From Peteryoungia desertarenae (GTDB lineage: Bacteria; Pseudomonadota; Alphaproteobacteria; Rhizobiales; Rhizobiaceae): a stretch of 64,000 bases of DNA. Positions 53,235 to 61,620 of the stretch are shown piece after piece. The notes under the pieces were generated by a model. That model was not told the DNA's origin. It ran no database searches and saw only the letters and a program-made list of their open reading frames with translations. The stretch is taken from positions 310,001 to 374,000 of the forward strand of contig NZ_CP058351.1 of NCBI RefSeq assembly GCF_005860795.2, in the 5' to 3' direction. Position 1 is the first letter of the stretch; every line of letters starts with the position of its first letter. Position numbers and translations under genes: made by a program.

Positions 53235-54218
53235 TTAGCGCAAGTGCCCGTTGAAAGAAGAATGCCACTTCCAGGCCGAGCGGATGATGTCATCTATATC
53301 AAGCTTCGGTTCCCAGCCTAACACCTCATACGCCAGCCTGTTGCTAGCAACAAGGCTCGGAGGATCGCCAGGTCGGCGTTTTGCGTGCTTAATGTTCATT
53401 GAACGACCCGATATCTTCTCGATCGCTGATATCAATTCTTTGACTGTTGTTCCATTCCCTGTGCCAAGGTTCACCGCGATGGTGTCGCCGCCATTAAGCA
53501 GGTATTCAACAGCTCGGACATGAGCATCTGCCAGATCGTTGACATGGACATAGTCTCTAACGCAGGTTCCATCGCGGGTATCGTAGTCGTCACCGAAAAC
53601 TGAAAAGAATTCGCGCCGGCCAAGCGCCGTCTCGATTGCGAGTGGTATGGCATGTGTTTCCGGCATATGCCTCTCACCAACACGACTTTCGGAATCGGCG
53701 CCAGCGGCGTTAAAATACCGCAGCACCACCGAGCGCATGCGACCGCAGGAGCTCAGGTCGCTTAGCGCCTGCTCAACGATATACTTGGTGCGACCATAGG
53801 GGTTGACGGGCTTCTGGTTGTGTTTTTCGTCGAGCGGCAGATACTCCGGGTCGCCATAAGTTGCGCAGGTTGATGAGAACACGAAATTCTTGATATTGGC
53901 TTCGCTAAGCGCCTGGAGCAAACTGAGTGTGCCCGATACGTTGACATCATAGAAGTGCTCTGGCTCCCGAAAGGACTGGCCGACCTCGATCAATCCTGCA
54001 AAATGCAGGACTGCCTTTGGCTGGTAGTTTCTGAGCACTTCTGCAAGTCGCGCCCTATCCCTAATGTCGCCCTGTTCGGCAGGACCCCATTTGACGAATT
54101 CCGGATGGCCTGACGTGAAATTGTCATAGACGACTGGCAAATAGCCACGCTCAGCAAGTGCCAGGCAGGTGTGGGAGCCGATGTAGCCGGCACCACCAAC
54201 GACGAGGATGACGCTCAT
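53235..54218 (-). CDS. galE: UDP-glucose 4-epimerase
   Basis: 327 aa. ILVVGGAGYIGSHTCLALAE (NAD), NFVFSSTCATYGDPEYLPLD (Ser/Thr), NPYGRTKYIVEQALSDL (Tyr-xxx-Lys), LRYFNAAGADSESRVGERH and RDYVHVNDLADAHVRAVEYL. Interconverts UDP-glucose and UDP-galactose (called exoB in rhizobia, where it feeds EPS and LPS). Separate transcription unit, with about 560 bp of noncoding DNA upstream. Confidence 0.95.
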   Translation of the reverse strand: MSVILVVGGAGYIGSHTCLALAERGYLPVVYDNFTSGHPEFVKWGPAEQGDIRDRARLAEVLRNYQPKAVLHFAGLIEVGQSFREPEHFYDVNVSGTLSLLQALSEANIKNFVFSSTCATYGDPEYLPLDEKHNQKPVNPYGRTKYIVEQALSDLSSCGRMRSVVLRYFNAAGADSESRVGERHMPETHAIPLAIETALGRREFFSVFGDDYDTRDGTCVRDYVHVNDLADAHVRAVEYLLNGGDTIAVNLGTGNGTTVKELISAIEKISGRSMNIKHAKRRPGDPPSLVASNRLAYEVLGWEPKLDIDDIIRSAWKWHSSFNGHLR

Positions 54219-54779
54219 TCTTGCGCCCTAACCATGATGACTCTGCACGGCGATGTCTCTGCCAGTGACGTTCCAGTTTCTGAAACCGTCTTGGTGGATT
54301 TCTGTCAACTGAACATATCTGCAATTCAAAATTTTGACCGATCAATTACACACTATTGCTGGTTGCTTGGATTGCGAGCGCCAGCCTCTTTTGTAAGGCT
54401 TCCCAAACATATCCAAGCAAGAAGTTGCCTCGCTTTCTAAAAAAGCCAGGGCCAGTGGCTACGTCAGTCGGTTGGTAAACATAAACAATCGGCAGATCAA
54501 GGAGACGTGCCGCAGTATCAGCCCCATCCAGCGGCCAAGGCGTGTTGAATGCTGCTGGAATGCCATATCCGGATGTTTCCGGCCTTTTCTTCTTCCGTAT
54601 TTTTACCTGGGTGAGAGTGGGTCGGTATCGTGCGCGGTACACCTTGGTGTACACGTTCGTGTAGCGCTACTCTGCCTTTTGGTATAGTAACTTAGCCAAG
54701 TGCCTGAAAACGCTGGTAGCGCTTGGCCACCTGGTGAAGAGTCCCACCGTCCAACTCTGTGGCCATTCGATGCGCCCGT
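54219..54779. other. Intergenic region with a palindrome and a doubtful ORF
   Basis: No recognised gene. A minus-strand ORF (54654-54346) encodes KKRPETSGYGIPAAFNTPWP…RKRGNFLLGYVWEALQKRLA, which looks protein-like in its second half but matches nothing I know; it may be a gene remnant. An inverted repeat GTACACC-TT-GGTGTAC lies at 54637-54652. 54692-54779 continues an open frame behind the MNT-HEPN gene (HERAHRMATELDGGTLHQVA) that may be another remnant. Confidence 0.35.
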
Positions 54780-55700
54780 TCATGTTGCCCTCCCATCGTC
54801 TGTTTCCGCTTCAAGCCGTGAAATGTGTTCACAACTAACAACGTTGACCACCTCCAATAGTTGCTGAGCCTGCTGAAGCAGCCAACCCAGCGCTTCCGGG
54901 CTGATGTCAAAATGCTCCGAATAGCGGGCTTTGACATAGGCTTCGTTGAGAATGTTGTACCATGCGCCATAGCGGTGTTGATCTCGCGGCCAAACGTCGA
55001 TCAGGCGACGATCAAGGTCCTCAGCCAAGCCACGGAGAAACTTGATATTGTGGCTCGGTGGTCCGTAATTGGAAACTGTCAGAAGTACACAAGAGTAAGC
55101 TCGTTCAACGGCTTGATGCAACAGAAAGGCAGCGCGATTAAGCCAGCCCTCGCGCACTGCCATTTCTGCAAGTTTAAGGAATTCGAAAGCCGCTTCGGAA
55201 TTGTGCCGGAAGTGAGTTGAACTCGCCTCCAACGCCTCGGCTACCGTCAAGTTTTTCGGTTCAACCAAAGGCTCATCATCGATTTCATGCAGGACAATGC
55301 CTTCACGGCGAATGTCCTCGAAGAAATACTGCCCCAGCTTCAATGCACGGTTGACCTCTCGCAGGCCGTGAACAATCAGCCCGACCGGCGTCTTGACACC
55401 GGGGTCCCACAGAAGCCGGTCTTCGGCCTTGTCCCAGTACTGCCTGTCTGCAAGCTTGGCGGTGTTGACGATCACAAGAATATCGTAGTCGGACCTATAG
55501 CCCTTCATCGTGTGGGGTTCATCGACCCATGTTCCACGGGCATAGGAGCCGAAGAGGATGATTTTCAGGATCCGTCCGCGCTTTTTGAAATCCGCGGACG
55601 CATAAGACAAGGCGTCGGCAAATTCTTCCTGAAGGATTTCGACCACGCGCGCCAGTTCGCGCTGTTTCTTTTCCGGCAGGTGTTCGAGACTGGATTTCAT
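54780..55700 (-). CDS. Fused MNT nucleotidyltransferase-HEPN domain protein
   Basis: 306 aa. The MNT (polymerase-beta-like) domain has IILFGSYARGTWVDEP (G51-S52) and the metal pair D71-x-D73 in YRSDYDILVIV. From about residue 155 a HEPN domain follows (EAAFEFLKLAEMAVREGWLN, RAAFLLHQAVERAYSCVLLT). In split form such pairs are toxin-antitoxin systems, with MNT adding AMP to HEPN; the fused form is less well understood. No separate partner gene is next to it. MKSSLEHLPE start at 55700. Confidence 0.85.
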   Translation of the reverse strand: MKSSLEHLPEKKQRELARVVEILQEEFADALSYASADFKKRGRILKIILFGSYARGTWVDEPHTMKGYRSDYDILVIVNTAKLADRQYWDKAEDRLLWDPGVKTPVGLIVHGLREVNRALKLGQYFFEDIRREGIVLHEIDDEPLVEPKNLTVAEALEASSTHFRHNSEAAFEFLKLAEMAVREGWLNRAAFLLHQAVERAYSCVLLTVSNYGPPSHNIKFLRGLAEDLDRRLIDVWPRDQHRYGAWYNILNEAYVKARYSEHFDISPEALGWLLQQAQQLLEVVNVVSCEHISRLEAETDDGRAT

Positions 55701-55836
55701 GCTGTCACCGATAGGATAAAGTCTCGGCCCCGTCTACTCGCAGATTTTATGGCAATCACCCCGCCCAGATCCCCACTGGTCCCGCGTAGTTAGGCCGTAA
55801 TCGCGCTTCTTCGCGGGCGAACCGGTCAGCCGATAT

Positions 55837-56583
55837 TCAGATCAATCCCTTTCTGATGGCAAGGGCGATGGCATGGGAGATGTTGACGGCATTCAGAGCG
55901 TCCCTTGCCGCGTTCAGATGGAACACCACGGTCCAGTAGCTTATGTCTTCAAGGATGGCGATTGCACCCATGGCCTTGCCTTCCGCAGCCCATCGCAGGC
56001 AGGCGGCCTGCCTGGGAGAGAGTGTTCTGGATGCACTGCCGGGAAACTGACGCTGCACCCCTTGAAGCGTCAGGTGCAGCATGGCGCCGGCCGTTGCTGC
56101 GAGGACATCGTCAGCTTGCATATCGAGCGGCTCCGCAGTGCGAGCCGTGAAGGTCAAGAGCGCCAGATGTCCGAAGCCGGTCTGTACGGGAACGCTCAGT
56201 CCATAATGCATCCGATGCTGTACTGCCGCTTCAATCAACGCTGCCGCCTCCGGCTTGGCAAATTTCTGCAAAAGCGGCAGGTCCCAGAAGAAGGCTCGCT
56301 TTCTCGATCTCGCCAAGGTCAACAGCGGATCAAAAGATCCCTTTTGATGATAGGCGAAGGTCCATGTGTCAGGTGCGGTCGAAACGAGGTTGATGCGACC
56401 GCAGTGACGATCGGCGTAGATCACATGGTTGAAGCCGGCCTCATGGGCAAGCTCTGCAACACCCTTGAACAAGATGTCCGGATCTTTGACGAGCGTGATG
56501 CGATCGATCAGTCTCGCAAACAAATGGACGGTCTTGCATGAACGCGTGACAGGCCTTCGCTGATAACATTCCGCAACTGTCAT
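55837..56583 (-). CDS. LuxR-family regulator with autoinducer-binding domain
   Basis: 248 aa from MTVAECYQRR. Residues about 20-165 fit the autoinducer-binding fold; W74, Y78, D85 and W100 (PDTWTFAYHQ, KGSFDPLLTL, RAFFWDL) align with the ligand-contact W/Y/D/W set of AHL receptors. The C-terminal HTH (LSPRQAACLRWAAEGKAMGA… TVVFHLNAARDALNAVNISH) is of LuxR/GerE type. The ATG overlaps the stop of the oxoamine synthase gene (ATGA at 56580-56583). No luxI-type synthase is seen in the window, so this is a LuxR 'solo' coupled to a different enzyme. Confidence 0.88.
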   Translation of the reverse strand: MTVAECYQRRPVTRSCKTVHLFARLIDRITLVKDPDILFKGVAELAHEAGFNHVIYADRHCGRINLVSTAPDTWTFAYHQKGSFDPLLTLARSRKRAFFWDLPLLQKFAKPEAAALIEAAVQHRMHYGLSVPVQTGFGHLALLTFTARTAEPLDMQADDVLAATAGAMLHLTLQGVQRQFPGSASRTLSPRQAACLRWAAEGKAMGAIAILEDISYWTVVFHLNAARDALNAVNISHAIALAIRKGLI

Positions 56584-57854
56584 CGGTATCCCTCGCGAAG
56601 CTCTTCGAGGGTTCTGGCGATTGCTTGACACAACTCGCGTATCTGCTGCTCCGTGTGGGAGGCTGTCACGCAGATACGCAGCCCGGCTGCACCGCGAGCC
56701 ACCGTCGGAAAGAAGATGGCGGATGTATAGAAGCCAAGGGTCAGCAATTGTCTCGCAATCGCAACGGATTGCAATTCGTCACCGATCGGGATCGTGCGGA
56801 TCGGCAGAACGTCATCGGCATTACGTGTAGGCAGCAATCGATCGAGCAGTGCAAGGTTCTCTCGCAAGGTCATCTGGAGGCGCCGCAGGGCCGGCATCCG
56901 ATGGATGACAGCCGATCCCCTGGCCGCCCCGATTGCAGCAGTGTTGAGGGACGCCGAAAAGGCATGGGCAATCGCAAACCGCCTGAAGAGGAGTTCTTGC
57001 GCTGCTGTCCCGAGCATCAGGATGCCGCCGGAGGCGCCAAATCCCTTGCCGAGAGAGGCAGCGATGATCGTCCGGTCGCCGAGATCGGAGAAGACCGATC
57101 TGGCAAAGCCCGAGCCTTGGTTCCCGAGGATCGAGATGCCATGGGCGTCGTCGACATAGAGAAAGAGACCATAGCGTTGCTGGAGATCGGCAAGGTTTAA
57201 AAGCGGTGCATGGCCGCCCATGGAATAGACGCCATCACAGACATAGGCGACGCAGGCGTGGCTGCGGCAAAGCGCTTCGAGGGCATCCATGTCATTGTGA
57301 GGGATAGTGGCAATCTCTGTCTCGGCAGCAAGGACGGCCTTGTGATAGGCAAGCGTGGCATGGGCCAGCCGATCAAAGACCACCAGAGGCTTTTGACCAT
57401 TGGTGAGATGCCCGGACGCCAGAAGAGGCAGCGCGCTCATATTGGCGGCAAGCACTGTGGTGAATGTCAGCACTCTTGCTTGAAACAGATCCGAAAGATT
57501 GTCTTCGAGATCGCCAAGGATGGAAAAATTCAGGCGAGTCCTGGCACAAGACCAGTGCAGGGTGCCCGCATTGTGAAGTTCCTGTTCTGCAGCCGCAACG
57601 ACGATTTCGTGATTGTCGAGGCCGAGATAGGAGCATCGGACGAAATCGACGATATCCCGGTTTTCCGAGACAAGATGCACCTGGCGACCTGCCATTGGCC
57701 GCGCATAAAGGGCCATGATGCCGTGATAGCCGGCAGCCACGAAACTCGGTCCGGCCTCCGCAATCATGGTGGCGGTATTGCGGTATCGTGTCGATGATGG
57801 CTCCCGCTCGCTGACGACGTGCGGCGATGTGGACGGCTGATTTGTCGTTGTCAT
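56580..57854 (-). CDS. Alpha-oxoamine synthase (PLP, CqsA/AONS/KBL family)
   Basis: 424 aa. FVRCSYLGLDNHEIVVAAAE and TLHWSCARTRLNFSILGDLE are N-terminal family motifs; His165 (VVFDRLAHATLAYH) stacks on PLP, YVDDAHGISILG has the Asp-Ala-His motif, and Lys270 in AASLGKGFGASGGILMLG is the PLP lysine. The family condenses an amino acid with an acyl-CoA or acyl-ACP. Members include KBL, AONS, serine palmitoyltransferase and the autoinducer synthases CqsA/LqsA. No biotin, sphingolipid or heme genes are nearby. ATG 57854 with GGAG is chosen over 57875. A palindrome at 57917-57932 lies before it. Confidence 0.85.
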   Translation of the reverse strand: MTTTNQPSTSPHVVSEREPSSTRYRNTATMIAEAGPSFVAAGYHGIMALYARPMAGRQVHLVSENRDIVDFVRCSYLGLDNHEIVVAAAEQELHNAGTLHWSCARTRLNFSILGDLEDNLSDLFQARVLTFTTVLAANMSALPLLASGHLTNGQKPLVVFDRLAHATLAYHKAVLAAETEIATIPHNDMDALEALCRSHACVAYVCDGVYSMGGHAPLLNLADLQQRYGLFLYVDDAHGISILGNQGSGFARSVFSDLGDRTIIAASLGKGFGASGGILMLGTAAQELLFRRFAIAHAFSASLNTAAIGAARGSAVIHRMPALRRLQMTLRENLALLDRLLPTRNADDVLPIRTIPIGDELQSVAIARQLLTLGFYTSAIFFPTVARGAAGLRICVTASHTEQQIRELCQAIARTLEELREGYR

Positions 57855-57916
57855 GGCAAACTCCATCGCGACCATTGCGAGAAGTCCACCACGTTTTCAC
57901 GCCCGCTTCCACGAAG

Positions 57917-57932
57917 ACAATCTGAAGATTGT
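57917..57932. promoter_or_regulatory. Perfect palindrome upstream of the oxoamine synthase gene (lux-box-like)
   Basis: ACAATCT-GA-AGATTGT, 7-bp arms with a 2-bp centre, 63-78 bp before the synthase ATG and 24 bp after the response-regulator stop. Size, symmetry and place fit an operator for the LuxR protein encoded two genes down, but the sequence is not a known lux or tra box. A weak hairpin is the alternative reading. Confidence 0.45.
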
Positions 57933-57955
57933 GTAAGGGATCGACCGTCTTCTGT

Positions 57956-58666
57956 TCAGTCTCCTGGCTCCAATACATCCAGTGCGTAGCCGCTCGAGCG
58001 GATCGTGCGGATTTGCAGGAGATTGCTGGTTCGCGCGACGCAGCGGCGCAGCTTTGTAATATGTACATCGACGCTGCGTTGACTGACATGCCGGCGGCCA
58101 GGCCAGACCTGACTGACAAGGTCCTGTCGTGTCACCACCTGTCCCGAACAAGACATAAGGCCCATGAAGAGGCGAAACTCAATCGGGCTCAAGCTGGCGC
58201 TGGCAAGAGGACCCGTGATCAGACGCCTTTGCTCATCAATCGAAAGATCAGCCAACCTCAATTTCGTCGGAGCGGCCGCCGATGGTTCCGATCTGCTTTC
58301 CGCTTCCAGACTGAGGTCCGCGAGATAGGCCAGCAGCCGTTCAGGCGAGATGGGACGCATGAAGCACTCCGTGACGCCGGCCTTGACGAAGTCGAAATAG
58401 CTTTCCTCATGACGGGCTCTGATCAGGGCAATGATGTTTTGCCGGGCCGAGGGCTCGCTTCGACGCAGCGCATGGCAGAGTTCGATCAGGTCCTCCAATT
58501 CGTCGCTCGTATCGAGAAGAATGGCAAGCACCTGGTTGCCGATCAGATCGAGGATGCCTTGCAGGTCAGTTGCGGGTGAAGATCCATATCCTGCCGTTGC
58601 GAGGATATGGCTCATCAGCATGTAAAAATCGGGGTCACTGGAATAGATGATCAACTGCCGTTGCAT
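57956..58666 (-). CDS. OmpR-type response regulator with degenerate receiver
   Basis: 236 aa from MQRQLIIYSSDPDFYMLMSH; GGGAGG precedes this ATG, so it is preferred to 58732. Receiver domain 1-115: D52 is present (AILLDTSDEL), but the acidic pair is Ser9-Ser10 and the conserved Lys is Arg (ECFMRPIS), so phosphorylation in the normal way is doubtful. C-terminal winged helix (LSPIEFRLFMGLMSCSGQVV, RSVDVHITKLRRCV). No histidine kinase nearby. Lies 101 bp before the synthase ATG in the same direction. Confidence 0.85.
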   Translation of the reverse strand: MQRQLIIYSSDPDFYMLMSHILATAGYGSSPATDLQGILDLIGNQVLAILLDTSDELEDLIELCHALRRSEPSARQNIIALIRARHEESYFDFVKAGVTECFMRPISPERLLAYLADLSLEAESRSEPSAAAPTKLRLADLSIDEQRRLITGPLASASLSPIEFRLFMGLMSCSGQVVTRQDLVSQVWPGRRHVSQRSVDVHITKLRRCVARTSNLLQIRTIRSSGYALDVLEPGD

Positions 58667-58695
58667 GCAATTGCCTCCCTGTCCTCGGTTTCGCT

Positions 58696-58744
58696 CCGGA
58701 TGCCGGTGGGCGCTTCTTGTAAAGTACAGCACACCGGCATCCGG
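58696..58744. terminator. Stem-loop between the transporter operon and the response regulator gene
   Basis: Arms CCGGATGCCGGTG (58696-58708) and CACCGGCATCCGG (58732-58744), a perfect 13-bp stem with a 23-nt loop, 30 bp beyond the solute-binding protein stop. Likely a transcription terminator or mRNA-stabilising stem at the end of the ABC operon. No T-run follows. Confidence 0.55.
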
Positions 58745-58774
58745 CTTAGCCGGTCTGGGCGTTCCGGCTCGCTG

Positions 58775-59836
58775 TTACTGGACCCATGTGTTCCAGCGCT
58801 GAAGGAGCATCGCTGCATTGGCATTGATCCAGTCGGCATCCGGGATGATGATCGTGCTTCGAACCTCTTCGGCCGTTGGCATGGAACTGCGAGTTTCTTC
58901 CGACATCAGAGCGATGGCGTCAGTGCTCGGAGGTGTGCAGGACAGGACATCACAGGCCCTTGCCTGAACGGACGGGTTTTCCAGCCAGAAGGCAATCAGC
59001 TTCAGCGCAGCCTCGCGATTGGGGGCACCCTTGAGGAGTGCCACGCGGTCGCCGACGAGAAAGGCCTGACGGTACGACCAGGCAATCGGCAATCCCTCGT
59101 TTTTCATGGCGCGCGCACGGGTCAGCCATATCTGGCCGAGATCATATTCCCCGCTGCGAAAGCCTTGCACGCTCTGATCACCGGTTTTCCACCAGACGGT
59201 GACGCTGTCACGGATCTGGTCAAGCTTGGCGAGGGCCCGGTCTACATCAAGGGGGAAAAGCTCATCTCTCGCGACGCCGTCCGCCAGAAGGGCGGCCGCC
59301 AGGACACGCCAGGGATCGTCGAAATTGGGGAAGGCTCGCCCGCCGGGAAACTGATCTGTCTCCCACATGTCGGCCCAGCCCTGCGGTTCAACGGTCATGT
59401 TCTCCGATACCCGATAGGCGAGAAGCGTTGCGGTGGACTGCAGCAGGGCGCCGCCGGATGTGCAGGCATTGCCGGCCAGATCCTTGCGGCTGGAAAACCG
59501 TTCGCAAAAAGCGCTCAAATCCTCGGTGACCTGTTTGTGGGCCTCGGAGGCTGACTGGATTTCACCCTCCAGATAAAGATCCCAGGTGACATTGCCTGCC
59601 TTGACCATGGCGGCGGCCTTGGCGCGCATTTCGGCATTGGTTGCCGAGATGATTGTGACGGCAATACCGGTAGCTTCCGTAAAGGGATCGAACCAGGCTT
59701 CCTTCAATGCACGATCATAGGCGCCACCCGTCGAGGCGATGATGACTTGATCCTGTGCCCGTGCTTCTGTCTGAAGCGTGACGAGGCCGACCGATGTGAT
59801 CAGGCCGGCAAGCTGCATGATTGCTGTTTTCTTCAT
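58775..59836 (-). CDS. ABC transporter periplasmic solute-binding protein (polyamine type)
   Basis: 353 aa. Signal peptide MKKTAIMQLAGLITSVGLVT ending at about ARA-QD. Mature part: VIIASTGGAYDRALKEAWFD, then FTEATGIAVTI, and WADMWETDQFPGGRAFPNFD typical of PotD-like proteins (SBP_bac family 1/8). Substrate not predictable; polyamine, opine-like or amino-acid derivative are options. Last gene of the four-gene operon, overlapping the permease stop/start at ATGA (59833-59836). Confidence 0.88.
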   Translation of the reverse strand: MKKTAIMQLAGLITSVGLVTLQTEARAQDQVIIASTGGAYDRALKEAWFDPFTEATGIAVTIISATNAEMRAKAAAMVKAGNVTWDLYLEGEIQSASEAHKQVTEDLSAFCERFSSRKDLAGNACTSGGALLQSTATLLAYRVSENMTVEPQGWADMWETDQFPGGRAFPNFDDPWRVLAAALLADGVARDELFPLDVDRALAKLDQIRDSVTVWWKTGDQSVQGFRSGEYDLGQIWLTRARAMKNEGLPIAWSYRQAFLVGDRVALLKGAPNREAALKLIAFWLENPSVQARACDVLSCTPPSTDAIALMSEETRSSMPTAEEVRSTIIIPDADWINANAAMLLQRWNTWVQ

Positions 59837-60726
59837 TCTTGTTCCACTCCTGTTTGTGTTCTGGAAGAGGCGGCTTGCGATATGAGATGTGCGAAGCCGA
59901 TGAGCATGAGAGAGGCGATCACGGTCACGCTGGAGGCGGCTGCAATGACCGGCGTGAGGTTGAAATCAATGTCTTCGAACATTTTTCGGGCAATCGACTT
60001 GCCGCCGATATCGGAGATGAAGAAGGCAACGGTTGCCTCGTCAAAGGATGAGAGGAAGGCGAAGACCGCACCTGAGGCAACGCCCGGGGCGATCGCTGGC
60101 AAGGTCACATGGAAAAAGCATTGTGCCCGGTTTGCCCCGCAATTGAGCCCGGCCAGCTCTAGGGCGGGATCCATGCGTTTCAGGGATGCTGTGACGGTGA
60201 TGATGACGAAGGGGACGGCAAGAACCGTATGGGCCAGCAGAAATCCGGTCAGTGTTCCCGTAAGCCTGAGCGGCGAGAAGACGAGATAGAGCGCAACGCC
60301 CAGAACGATATGCGGGACAATCAAGGGCGCAAGCGACAGGGCATTCAGCAGACCCTTGAATGGCATTTCGCCGCGCTCGATGGCCAGGGCAGCCATTGTC
60401 CCGATGATGGTGGCGCAGACGGACGTGGCGCAGGCGATCTTCAGGCTGAACGAGGTGGCCGCCATCCAGTCGGGGTCGTTGAAGAAGGCGATATACCAGT
60501 CCAGTGTCAGTCCGTTCGGCGGAAACTGAAGATGATTGGTCGCGCTCAGCGACATGGGAATGATCATCAGCGTCGGCAGGATCAGGAAGAACAGGATGAG
60601 ACCGAGTGCCAAGCAGGAAAGCAAGCCGCCGAGCCCGGCAACTGCGCCAGGGTGGCGGTTTCGCAATCCGTGGATATTGCCGCGCCGAACCGCTTTTCCG
60701 ATCGAGATGTTTCTGTCAACGAACAC
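59833..60726 (-). CDS. ABC transporter permease (PotC-like)
   Basis: 297 aa, six membrane segments. EAA motif region ELAGLNCGANRAQCFFHVTL then PAIAPGVASGAVFAFLSSFD. FPPNGLTLDWYIAFFNDPDW is typical of PotC-type subunits. Overlaps the preceding permease gene by 11 bp. Confidence 0.9.
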   Translation of the reverse strand: MFVDRNISIGKAVRRGNIHGLRNRHPGAVAGLGGLLSCLALGLILFFLILPTLMIIPMSLSATNHLQFPPNGLTLDWYIAFFNDPDWMAATSFSLKIACATSVCATIIGTMAALAIERGEMPFKGLLNALSLAPLIVPHIVLGVALYLVFSPLRLTGTLTGFLLAHTVLAVPFVIITVTASLKRMDPALELAGLNCGANRAQCFFHVTLPAIAPGVASGAVFAFLSSFDEATVAFFISDIGGKSIARKMFEDIDFNLTPVIAAASSVTVIASLMLIGFAHLISQAASSRTQTGVEQE

Positions 60727-61609
60727 TGTGGAACCCCTTGTTGAGTGAAAGCCCCTTGCGGAAGATGATGACGATCAGGAGCGTCACCGCGAGAAGGACG
60801 CTCGACAGGGCGGCAGCAAATGGCCAGTCTAGAAGGACTGTTGTCTGCTGGCCGATCAGGGTCGCCATCAGCATCGAGCCCGGGCCACCGAGCAGGGCTG
60901 GCGTGATGTAAAAGCCGAGTGCAAGGACGAAGCAGAGGAGGCCGCCGGCAAAGACGCCGGGAAGGCTGAGCGGCAGTGTCACATGAACGAAAATGCGCAG
61001 CGGACTGGCGCCGAGATTGGCCGCCGCTCGACCGTAATCGGGCGAGAGCGACCGCAAGGTCGAGAAGATCGGCAGGATAGCAAAGGGCAGGAGGACATGG
61101 ATCATGCCCAGCACGACGGCACCATGGGTGTAGAGAAGCTTGAGCGGCCCATGAATAATGTTAATGGCCTGCAGGAGGTCGTTGACCGGTCCGTTGCGCT
61201 GCAGAAGCAGGATCCACGCATAGGAGCGAACCAGGATCGAGGTCCACAAAGGCACGAAGACACAGGCTGCAACCAGGCCGGCGCTCACACCACGCATTCT
61301 TGTCATGGCATAGGCGACGGGATAACCGAGGATGAGGCAGGCAAGGGTAACAAAGGCTGCTGTCAGCACGGTGTCGGCCAGGATGCCGAGATGGAAGGGG
61401 TCGCCGATCAGTCTGAGATAGCTTTCGCCACCACTGGAAAAGCTCAATTCGACAAGCTTTCCGACCGGGTAGAGGAAGCCGAGAATGAGGGCGGCCACCA
61501 GCGGAAGAACGAGGAGCAGGGCTGTCAGCAGCGGGTAATGGCTGGCATTTGCAGCATGCGTCATGTGCACAAGAAGGAAGGAAGGTTTGGTCGATGATGT
61601 CTGTTCCAT
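60716..61609 (-). CDS. ABC transporter permease (PotB-like)
   Basis: 297 aa from MEQTSSTKPSFLLVHMTHAA. Six membrane segments and the EAA loop RAAANLGASPLRIFVHVTLP then LSLPGVFAGGLLCFVLALGF. A GTG at 61624 overlapping the ATPase stop is an alternative start; the ATG at 61609 has GAGG upstream. Confidence 0.9.
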   Translation of the reverse strand: MEQTSSTKPSFLLVHMTHAANASHYPLLTALLLVLPLVAALILGFLYPVGKLVELSFSSGGESYLRLIGDPFHLGILADTVLTAAFVTLACLILGYPVAYAMTRMRGVSAGLVAACVFVPLWTSILVRSYAWILLLQRNGPVNDLLQAINIIHGPLKLLYTHGAVVLGMIHVLLPFAILPIFSTLRSLSPDYGRAAANLGASPLRIFVHVTLPLSLPGVFAGGLLCFVLALGFYITPALLGGPGSMLMATLIGQQTTVLLDWPFAAALSSVLLAVTLLIVIIFRKGLSLNKGFHSVR

Positions 61610-61620
61610 GATCCCGCACC

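Noticed and set aside
54346..54654. Possible small gene on the minus strand (102 codons)
   Set aside because: No ribosome-binding site near the ATG, the first 30 codons are low-complexity basic residues and no family is recognised. Mentioned only as a possible remnant.
55837..57854. Biotin synthesis (bioF) or sphingolipid synthesis role for the oxoamine synthase
   Set aside because: No bioA, bioB, bioD, acyl-carrier-protein or sphingolipid genes nearby, and it is coupled to a regulator; cannot be fully excluded without enzyme data.
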